IMG/VR virus record: IMGVR_UViG_3300006802_000277
Location: 1 to 34,092 of that record
Strand: one strand, 5' to 3'
DNA: 34,092 bases
Source of the DNA: a virus
Positions 8,169-16,900 of the stretch are shown here, one piece after another; position 1 is the stretch's first letter, and the number at the start of each line of letters is the position of its first letter. The translations under genes and the position numbers were made by a program. The notes below the pieces were generated by a model that ran no database searches, was not told where the DNA came from, and saw nothing but the letters and a program-made list of their open reading frames with translations.

Positions 8169-11100
8169 TGGCAAACTTTGATATAAACTTATTTGCAAGT
8201 GTAGTAGGAAGAGACGGTAATCTTCTAGACTCAATACAAACAAGTTTTGGCTTCCCTTCATGCTTGAAGCAGCTAACTGCTGAAGCAGTCGCGTTGATAC
8301 CAAGATCTGTTCTAAATCAAGTTTTAGGATCGGGAGAGTCAGCCGAGGCTAAAGCTGACTCTGCATTAGCATCAATCTATAACACTTTTTCTTTCCGTAG
8401 TGGCGTAGTTAGTTATGTAACTAAAGACGGTCGAATACAGTTCGAGTCTAATAGTTCTGATTTGCTTGCAAATACGGATGCTAAGGAAGAAGTAAGAGAA
8501 ACTAACGCATTCCTAGATTTATTAAGTGACTTTGATGCAGCAGCGCAAGTTGGAGGCAATCTCTACAGAAACATTGAATCCCAATATCAGAGACTTCAAT
8601 CTATTAAGCAATGTCTAGAAAAGTTTAAAAATATTCAACGCTTCAAAAATGGATTGGGCGCAGATGAGGCTGCGGCTAACCTTACGAATGAACAATACGA
8701 CTCTCAAGTTGCAGCGGCTTACAGTAGATACTCTGCTCAAGTAAGTGCTATTGTCGCTGAAGCGGCAGCAATAAGTAATGTTGTATCGGTTATACGAACT
8801 GAGCTAGCCAGAAGAGAGCTAGACCCAAACGCAGAACCAGAAATAGATGCAAGATTTGCTAACTTAGTCTCAGGAACAAGTTTCAGAGTGGAATCAACTG
8901 ACGAGGATGATACAGGAGAGGAAATCATCAGGCTAGTTTATGGGCCACCAGAGACAACTAATGGTAGATATATCTTAACTACAGACGGACTCTATTATAA
9001 TTCACAAACGGACAATGAGCTAGAGCCAGTCTTACTATTTATATCAGATACTAGTGCATCAATAGGGGAAGCAGAAAAGTGGAAGTTTAACTTCCCTCCA
9101 AATGTTGGAGGGAAAGGTGACCAAATAAACTCAAAAACTTTTAATAAGTGGATAAATACTGTCTTTGATGAAAATATAATTGATGATTCTGAGGATCTAC
9201 AAGAGCACTACAACAGAGATCATTTTTTACAAGTTTTAGACGGACAAAAAGAAAAAAGAATATTAGACATAAATAAACAAATTGATAATCTGATAGAATC
9301 AGAAGCATCTCTTTCAATAATAGAAAATTTTAAACAAAGTTTATTAAGTGAAGTTGCTTATCACAATAGTAAAATAAACAGAAGGAAAAAGCAAATAGAA
9401 ATTGCTTTCAGAGCTCCTACAATTTTTGGAAGAGGCACAAGCCCCGCGCCTGGGAAAGTTCCAATTAATGATTTCTCTTATCTACAAGATTGTAATATTT
9501 CTCTGTCTTTGAATACACAAAAAAACTTAATCTTGAATCAAGAGGATGTTTCCGGTGTAGTCTTACCATTGAAGCCAACATTTGTAGTTAGCAAGTCCCC
9601 AGACGCCACCGAGACCATCGAACACCTGATAGTTCCTGAAGTGGGCATTGGTGGAATAATCATTGATGATACAGATCCCAATGACTCTAGTAGCTTGGAA
9701 CTTGCCATAAGTGATGTAGTGACTACTGATAACTTAATATCAGTTTACAACTTTTTAAATAGTAAAACAACAATACCTAGCTCTCTTGATTTTAATGTTT
9801 TAAACTGTAAGACCACAGATGATTACAATAATGCTCAACTAGTAGCACCTAATGCTGAATTTGTTTTCGGTAAATCTGATCAAGCCTCTTTTGGCTTTGG
9901 GTATGGACTAGGGGCGGCATATTTAGAAGGTATAACTAGAAACTATGGAATCTACCCTTCAGCTCTAGGTAGCTATGTAAAATTACCAGACACTGAAGAA
10001 TACCAGGACTGGCTATACTCTAAATCAGGGGCAACCTTTGATACTTGGGTTTACGCTCCGTATTTAACCTTTGATGATTCCTGGGACGATGGTTTAGATA
10101 CTTCAAGTCTTTACAGACTAATCCTTGCTTGCGAAAATACTGGATCACTTTCTTCAGTAACCAGATCTCCCTCGGAAGATATACTCAATGTTGGTTACAC
10201 CGATGGATCTGATTTTACTAAAGGTCTAATCATGGGCTTCACCCGAGACATTAGATGGAGAGGTCAGTCTGGGCCTACTAACGATGGCAGCCTACAGAAA
10301 GGCAAGGATGGAGGCTTTATATTAGCACCTACAATCGGATACGACTCTTCTTCAGTCGCTTTCATAGCAAAAGCAAAAGCCCAAAATACCTGTTTGAACA
10401 CTTCAGGTTGGTTAGGCATGTATGTTCCTTTAACTACACAGACAGATTCAGGTAAAACTTTAGAAGATTGCTCAAAGGGTTTCTGCCAGCTATCTCTTAC
10501 CTTCAATTATAAGACTGATACCGTCAGTCTATTTTTAGATTCTGAGCTTTTATCTACGTCTTCTATATCACAAGTTTTTGGATCTACTCCAACAAAATCA
10601 ATTAATTTACCGACATTTAAAAAACAAAATAGCTTTGAATACTCCCAAGATAGTGTTGGATATTTAGCTCCTGCATCTCTAAAAACTGGCCCAAGGCTGA
10701 ACAGCTACTTTACTCCATGGATTCTAGGCGGAGGTTACACAGACGGAATGTCTAAGACTGGTAACTTCATGGGCGGAGATTACGGAGGAGTTCGCAGTGG
10801 TTTACGAGGATTCTTAGGTAGCACAAAGTTTTATAGTAAACCGCTAACTCAAAAAGAATTAAGTTTTAATTATTCAGTTCAAAGTAAATTATACAAGAAC
10901 CTAGATGGCGTAAATAACGAATATAACATCATTATCGCAATCGGCCAGAGCAACATTGACGGAGTGTCAGCAACTTACGAAGACCCAGGAGTTCCTGAAA
11001 GATTCAGAAGAGTCCAAGCAAGAACTAAGATCTGGATGCCTGAGAGCTTCTCAGCCAGCGCAGGAACTTGGGAATACTTAGACCCAGTGAATATCTCGAA

Positions 11101-11848
11101 CCAAAGCTATGGTGGATATAACACAACTAGGTATGAGGTTCCTGGCATTGATCCTCAATTCCGATTTAACTTCTATTCCCATAGGTATTATGATCCCGTC
11201 ATGCAATTTATGCAGAGAATGGCAGATGACCTTAATGACGATGTATATCTCATCAAGAATACTAAGGGAGGAACATCAATGCTTAGTGGACTACCTGCAC
11301 CAGTTGACCTACTCTCTTGGACTAGTAATACCACAGCACCAGGACTCCAAGGTTATGATTTATACTCCACTCTGAAGTTCGATACTTCAGCAGCTATCTC
11401 TGCTTTGAGAGGGCCTTCCTATACTAAGGTTACAGTTAAGGCTATCTTGATGATGCAAGGTGAATTTGAATCAGGCAACTCAACGTTCCCGGGCACGCCT
11501 TACACCAATCCTGGAGACATGGCTCAGGAGTGGGATCAGTGCTTCACCGAACTCTTATACCCCAGACTCCAACAAGATATTAAGGAAAGCCTCGGAACAC
11601 CAGACGCCCCGGACATCCCTGTAATCTTTACAAAAGTCCATAGTGAGCTAGAGTCTGCGTCATTCCCGTATGTTTCGGACGTTCAAACACAACAAGAGAC
11701 AGCAGCAGCTAGAGCAGAACTTAATGCTTATTTAGTTGATGTTGATGGATTAAGCTTCACTGACGGAACTAGAGTCCACTTTAATGCTGAATCTCTGACG
11801 ACTATTGGTAATAAACTTTACGACAAGTATAAAGAGATTACTGAGTAA
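8168..11848 (+). CDS. Tail fibre/adhesin with LamG-like domain and C-terminal SGNH (sialate O-acetylesterase-type) esterase
   Basis: This 1226-residue protein has three visible parts. The N-terminal part (1-420) is helical and probably attaches to the baseplate; residues 430-600 are beta-rich. Residues about 615-910 look like a LamG/concanavalin-type lectin fold (ATFDTWVYAPYL, CQLSLTFNYKTDTVSLFLD, TPWILGGG). Residues about 918-1226 are an SGNH esterase of the CE6/SASA kind: G926-Q927-S928-N929 (nucleophile S928), G1034-G1035-T1036-S1037, Q1097-G1098-E1099, and D1199 with H1204 in DGTRVHFN. All catalytic blocks are present, so it should be active. The likely job is removing O-acetyl groups from host capsule or LPS sugars during adsorption. 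The gene lies between spike and gp25, an accessory position in tail operons. Its G+C content rises sharply at the esterase domain. Confidence 0.8.
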   Translation: MANFDINLFASVVGRDGNLLDSIQTSFGFPSCLKQLTAEAVALIPRSVLNQVLGSGESAEAKADSALASIYNTFSFRSGVVSYVTKDGRIQFESNSSDLLANTDAKEEVRETNAFLDLLSDFDAAAQVGGNLYRNIESQYQRLQSIKQCLEKFKNIQRFKNGLGADEAAANLTNEQYDSQVAAAYSRYSAQVSAIVAEAAAISNVVSVIRTELARRELDPNAEPEIDARFANLVSGTSFRVESTDEDDTGEEIIRLVYGPPETTNGRYILTTDGLYYNSQTDNELEPVLLFISDTSASIGEAEKWKFNFPPNVGGKGDQINSKTFNKWINTVFDENIIDDSEDLQEHYNRDHFLQVLDGQKEKRILDINKQIDNLIESEASLSIIENFKQSLLSEVAYHNSKINRRKKQIEIAFRAPTIFGRGTSPAPGKVPINDFSYLQDCNISLSLNTQKNLILNQEDVSGVVLPLKPTFVVSKSPDATETIEHLIVPEVGIGGIIIDDTDPNDSSSLELAISDVVTTDNLISVYNFLNSKTTIPSSLDFNVLNCKTTDDYNNAQLVAPNAEFVFGKSDQASFGFGYGLGAAYLEGITRNYGIYPSALGSYVKLPDTEEYQDWLYSKSGATFDTWVYAPYLTFDDSWDDGLDTSSLYRLILACENTGSLSSVTRSPSEDILNVGYTDGSDFTKGLIMGFTRDIRWRGQSGPTNDGSLQKGKDGGFILAPTIGYDSSSVAFIAKAKAQNTCLNTSGWLGMYVPLTTQTDSGKTLEDCSKGFCQLSLTFNYKTDTVSLFLDSELLSTSSISQVFGSTPTKSINLPTFKKQNSFEYSQDSVGYLAPASLKTGPRLNSYFTPWILGGGYTDGMSKTGNFMGGDYGGVRSGLRGFLGSTKFYSKPLTQKELSFNYSVQSKLYKNLDGVNNEYNIIIAIGQSNIDGVSATYEDPGVPERFRRVQARTKIWMPESFSASAGTWEYLDPVNISNQSYGGYNTTRYEVPGIDPQFRFNFYSHRYYDPVMQFMQRMADDLNDDVYLIKNTKGGTSMLSGLPAPVDLLSWTSNTTAPGLQGYDLYSTLKFDTSAAISALRGPSYTKVTVKAILMMQGEFESGNSTFPGTPYTNPGDMAQEWDQCFTELLYPRLQQDIKESLGTPDAPDIPVIFTKVHSELESASFPYVSDVQTQQETAAARAELNAYLVDVDGLSFTDGTRVHFNAESLTTIGNKLYDKYKEITE

Positions 11849-11879
11849 ATCTTGAATATATATTGACTAGAGGTATCAA

Positions 11880-12344
11880 ATGTTTAATCTAGGAGAACAA
11901 GAAGTTGTTAGAGGAACTATCCCATCTAATGAAATTTTAGCTGGTATTAGACGAAAATCAAATAGTAAACGTCTTGGTCTTAAATTTCCTTTTGAAAATA
12001 CACTGAATGGTTACTTCTCTAAGATGGCAGATACCTCCGTCGTAAAGTCTAATCTTAGACAGTTAATAATGACAGAGCCAGGAGAGAGGTTAATGCTACC
12101 TGATTACGGGTGTCCTCTGAAATCTTTGCTATTCTTGCCTCTAGATGATGACCTTATCTCTGAAATGAGAGAGAGAATTTTTTTCTCAGTAAACACTTAT
12201 TTACCGACTGTAGAAATTTTAAGATTAGATGTTGAAGCATTAGATGAGTTTGCATCTAACGGCGTGCCTACTATTAAAATTACTTTAGTATGTAAGATTC
12301 GAGACTCTATTGATTCTATCTTTGATGTGAGTGTAGTATTATGA
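11880..12344 (+). CDS. 25: Baseplate wedge protein gp25 (gpW-like)
   Basis: This 154-residue protein belongs to the gp25/gpW family (T4 gp25 has 132 residues). Diagnostic segments are LRQLIMTEPGERLMLPDYGC, then LKSLLFLPLDD, a helix (ISEMRERIFFSVNTYLP) and TVEILRLDV. Gp25 is the conserved wedge core that bundles with gp6 and gp53 and contacts the sheath, passing on the contraction signal. The ATG is 31 bases after the fibre gene stop, with AGAGG in good position. It overlaps gp6 by ATGA, so translation is likely coupled. The N-terminal 35 residues are a basic extension compared with short family members. Confidence 0.9.
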   Translation: MFNLGEQEVVRGTIPSNEILAGIRRKSNSKRLGLKFPFENTLNGYFSKMADTSVVKSNLRQLIMTEPGERLMLPDYGCPLKSLLFLPLDDDLISEMRERIFFSVNTYLPTVEILRLDVEALDEFASNGVPTIKITLVCKIRDSIDSIFDVSVVL

Positions 12345-13957
12345 ACTTTGATGGAACAGTCGGCTCAGATTTCCTAAAAGCCGTAAGATACCCAGAAGAA
12401 CGAAAGCAAAGTCTCATAGACTTCGCTGGCTCAGACTTCACTACTCTTAGGCTAAATTTAATTGATTATATCAAAGCAGTTTACCCATTAGATTATAACA
12501 ATTTTGTTGAATCTGATTTAGGTATGATGCTCGTAGATTTAGTCGCTTATGTCGGGGCTATGACCTCTATGAAAGCAGACTACTTAGCTAATGAGAACTA
12601 TTTGAGGACAGCAAAGAATAGAAATAATGTTAAAAAACTATTAGAACTCATAGGGATTCGATTAAAGGGACCAATAGCAGCAGCGGCTAACGCGACAATC
12701 TCCTTTGAGGAGTCTCCTTATGCTCAAGCGGATGATGTCTTAGTAATAAATTTTGCAGACAGAATTGTCCAAATAGCTTCTCCAGAAGATGGAGCACCAC
12801 TTACATACACGCTCTATAAAGTTACTAATGGCCTAGTTGATCTACCAAACGCTGAAGCCTCAATAACTCTAACTGAATCAGAGGGCGTAGGTTTTGATTA
12901 TGATAATCCAGGGTCTGTGGTTATTCATGATAACTTAGTATTACTGGAAGGTGCTTTGGTTAGAAAAACTGGGACTTTTGGAAGCTTCACAGGCATAAAA
13001 ACTGTAGCCCTGGATAGCAGCCCAGTCATAGAAGGGTCCATTGAAGTATTTATCAATGGCACTAACCAAACCAGTGGAGTCTATAGCAGAGTAGATAACA
13101 TATACTTCGCCTCGGGCGGAGATGCTAAAATCTTCCAAGTTATCTCTGACGATGATTTTAAAGCCACTGTAGTGTTTGGCGATAACCTGATCGGGAGATC
13201 CCCAGCCCCAGGTGATAGCTATGTCATAACGTATCGAGTTGGTGGAGGGACAAGAGGTAACATTAATAAAGAAATCATCAATGCTCCTATACAACTAACT
13301 AATACAACTCAATCAACTACATCCAATGGAACACTAGAGAACTCTAGTAAAGCGACGGGAGGCTCTGACGCAGAAACAGTAGAGCACGCTAAGAAGTATG
13401 GACCGTTATCCTTCCGAAGACAGGATAGAGTAGTTACTCTACATGATTTTGATTCTTTTGTGAATAGCTTTATTTCTTCGTATGGCTCCATTGGTAAATC
13501 TGTTGCAGCCACGAGACGAGCTTATTCCTCTGCAAATATTATTGACGTTTATGTATTAGAGAAAGCATCTGATTTGCAAATGAGAAAAGCAACTCCAACT
13601 TTTAAGAAAGAACTAATAGATGCTATAGAACCAAAAAAGATGTTGACAGACGAGATAGTTGTAGTTGATGGTTTGATAAGAACCTTAGACTTAGTGGTGA
13701 CCGCTAGAATAGATAGGGAGCTTAGAGAAAACTCTGAGATTATTAAACTAAAAATTAGAGACGCCATACTATCTTACTTTAATGTTGACAACAGAAGTTT
13801 TGGTCAATCATTTGAACCTGCTGACTTAGCTAGAGTTGTATTTCAAATACCTGAAGTAATATTCGCTTCGGTAGACAATTACCCAGAAACTGTCCTCATT
13901 GATTTCAATGAGATAATTCAGTTAAATAATCTAACCATTAACCTAGTGAGAGTTTGA
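12341..13957 (+). CDS. 6: Baseplate wedge protein gp6 (baseplate J-like)
   Basis: This 538-residue baseplate_J-family protein is shorter than T4 gp6 (660). The N terminus has DFTTLRLNLIDYIKAVYPLDY followed by DLGMMLVDLVAYVGAMTSMKADYLANE, the helical start of gp6-type wedges. The centre has ADRIVQIASPED and VVFGDNLIGRSPAPGDSYVITYRVGGGTRGN, the typical J-domain GD/GR/GG motif region. The C terminus ends FGQSFEPADLARVVFQIPEV, again family-typical. Gp6 forms the iris ring that encircles the hub and couples wedge movement to sheath contraction. It is coupled at both ends: ATGA from gp25 and TGATG into the following gene. Confidence 0.9.
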   Translation: MNFDGTVGSDFLKAVRYPEERKQSLIDFAGSDFTTLRLNLIDYIKAVYPLDYNNFVESDLGMMLVDLVAYVGAMTSMKADYLANENYLRTAKNRNNVKKLLELIGIRLKGPIAAAANATISFEESPYAQADDVLVINFADRIVQIASPEDGAPLTYTLYKVTNGLVDLPNAEASITLTESEGVGFDYDNPGSVVIHDNLVLLEGALVRKTGTFGSFTGIKTVALDSSPVIEGSIEVFINGTNQTSGVYSRVDNIYFASGGDAKIFQVISDDDFKATVVFGDNLIGRSPAPGDSYVITYRVGGGTRGNINKEIINAPIQLTNTTQSTTSNGTLENSSKATGGSDAETVEHAKKYGPLSFRRQDRVVTLHDFDSFVNSFISSYGSIGKSVAATRRAYSSANIIDVYVLEKASDLQMRKATPTFKKELIDAIEPKKMLTDEIVVVDGLIRTLDLVVTARIDRELRENSEIIKLKIRDAILSYFNVDNRSFGQSFEPADLARVVFQIPEVIFASVDNYPETVLIDFNEIIQLNNLTINLVRV

Positions 13958-16900
13958 TGACATCACAAAGATTTACTACAAAGAAAAGAAAGTTTTTTAA
14001 CAGAAACTTCTCAGATGTAATTCAATTCTTTTTACCTGAGCAATATATCCAAGCAGATTTGGAGAGTTCAGGTGTAGTTGTAGATCCAACTTTAGATATT
14101 ATTAAATCTCATGTAGATATTGCTAATAATATTAATTCTATTAGACCTCTAGATCCTGGCGAAGATTTTGATTCATTAGATACTTTTGACGGTATTTTGC
14201 CGTTTTTTATTAAACAGAATAATTTCACACAAATTTCATCAGAGGAATTTGATAGACATATCCTGAATCCATTAGGATATTCTTTTAAAGATTTTAACGG
14301 AGCTGTAGAATTTAGATCGGCTTTACAGAATAATATAATACCAAAAATTCAAACGAATTACGCACAAGATATTTTTAGTGGAGCATCTGGTGTTGATGAG
14401 TTAACTTATAGAATAGGCTGGTTCTACTTCTTAGCTGGCAGTTCTACTTACTCTTATCAACCATCATCAATTGTAGTCGATTATTTTGTGGATAATCTCT
14501 ACAAAGGAAATTCTTTAGATATTGCTGACGGCATCAATGCTCTTACAACTTTTATCTGGCACAATCAGAGCAGTCTATCTAATTACATCCCTAGTAACTT
14601 TCTTTCTGGGTCAGATACCTATACAAGCGGCACACAAAACTTAGAAAAACTAAAAACCTATAACTCCATAATTTACTCTAGAGATTACCTGAACTTAGGT
14701 GACACTAAAGTAAAAGATGCCTTTGAACTGTTTGATCAGACACAAGAATACTATCAAGACACCGTATCAAACGGTCCGTTCTGGAGACTTGTCAAGGCTT
14801 ATTCTTACGCCTTCGCTGATAGACAAAATGAAGTTAACCAGATAGAGACCCTCTACGATTTAGAGCAATGCCCGGACGACTTACTCCCAGAACTAGCAAA
14901 ACTTATAGGCTGGGAGCTTATTGGCTACGATCCCAAAAAATGGAGATTGCAACTTGCTAATGCGGTTTCTGTCTATAAAGCCGCAGGCACGAAGAAAAGT
15001 ATTACCACAGCAGTAAATAGCGTCTTCACCCCAGGAGTAGTCGATGTTTCTGGAAGTATTCAAGAGCTTTGGGAATCATATATTCCATTCTTAATTTTGT
15101 ATAGTCTAGCTACGGAATCAATCCACTTCAAAGACTATTCTACCTGGACTCCTGACAAAGCAACGCAGTTAGGTTTATTTGATTATGATTACACTAATTT
15201 TGAGAATAACATAAGACTAGCTGTAGACAAAATTTTATTAGTTTTATTTAATGAGTTTCCTAATCTTTTTAGATTAGCAGGAAAGCCATTTCCTATAGAT
15301 TCATCATCATTTGTATTTAATTACAGGAATGTTGATTATCCTATCCCTCCATTTGAAGAAATTCCATACTACTTAAGTTGTGATGTTAGTAAGCCATTTT
15401 TGCTAAGGCTAGCAGATCTGTTAGTTTGTTTTGGCGTTCCCGAAGAATTTGCCCTAAAGGTAACTGATTATATTGATGTTAATACGATCTCTACTGTAGA
15501 CGAAGCATATCAAGATTACTCAGAAAATAATGGATGGTTATTTTTTACATTAACTCACCAACAAGCTCCTAACTGGAGTTCAATAGTCATTGATCCTAGA
15601 AACAAGAGAGAGAATTACTTATCACTATGGAATGGAAAGTCTTCTCATTATAAATTAAATTTTGAGGCTGAGTCATTTAATTTCTCAAAAGATACTTTTG
15701 AAGTTGATTCTAGACTAGCAATACTTGTAGCCAATCGACTAGCTGACATCTTCTCTCCGGCCAAGGCTGTAAAAGATTCTTCTGTATTGTTACGAGATAC
15801 AGATTTCTACAATAGTATCGACCAAATTAACCCAGACATTTACTTAGACAAAGGAGATGAATTATCAGGTGATTTGTCTGCTGTAGTGTTATCCAATAGC
15901 GAAGAATCAGCTATGGATATTTTGGGACCACTTGTAGAGTTTAGTGGAGGAAGATTTACATACTCTTCAATAGTAAATACTGAATTATCTTCTACCGCAA
16001 CCATAGTCTCATTAAGAAATAGTTACAGAAGAAGAGGCTTACATAATAAGCTGAATATTGCTGGGTATTATGATAGAACTGGATTTAATCAGCCATCTTT
16101 CAATGAGATGTTACCAGAGAAACGTGGAGGGATAACTTATAAATTATCTTCATACAATTACTACAATAATCCTTTCCTACCTCTTAACCCACTTAAAGGA
16201 TACGCACCGGACGATGACCAGTATGGTTTTGTAAAGGCTCTGTTGCCAAGAACAGTAGAAAGGGTTTATCTACCAATGGCTAGTGCCTATGGCGGAGGAG
16301 GCTCAACTGCTAACTTTGATTTCACTCAAATAAATAGACTCTTAAATGAGGTTTCTGGTAGAAGTTGTCAATCTATTCTCAAATTTTATGTCGATCATCC
16401 TAATTATATTAACTTAGAAACTAAGGAAGTTTACGACGAAGTAGATGCAGTAACTAGAAGGCGTAGATATTATGGGTTACCTGCATTCCTAGAGAATCAA
16501 GGGATAGGTAAACAAAGTTACCTTGTTCCTCTTAGGAATGGGGTAGAGTATGGCTTATCAGGTTATGAGACAGGACTACCACTAAATAGTGCTATTTCTG
16601 GTATATCTGTAGACTATTCTAACACGTTATTCTTGAGTGCGTGCTCTGCATTAATTATGGAGCTAGGTAGTGTTTACGATGGAGATCCGAGAATCGCACA
16701 CATTGAAGTCGGATTCTTAGGTCACGAGGGCAATTGGTCTAATGCTTTAGCTTATGACCATAGTGTAGATCGTTATACCTTCTCAAGAAAAGCTCCTGTG
16801 GAGTCTATAAATTTATTAGTTAGTGCGTTTGACGAAGCTTTTGATATAACAAAAATTTCTGGTAGATATCTTGATACCTTAGACAATGAGCTAGAAACTA

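Noticed and set aside
11109-11375. 88-residue + strand frame inside the esterase domain
   Set aside because: The overlapping frame holds the SGNH domain with intact motifs on both sides; this one is a shadow.
12941-13294. 117-residue antisense open frame
   Set aside because: It lies wholly within the gp6 J-domain coding region, which is conserved on the + strand, and has no separate promoter or ribosome-binding evidence.
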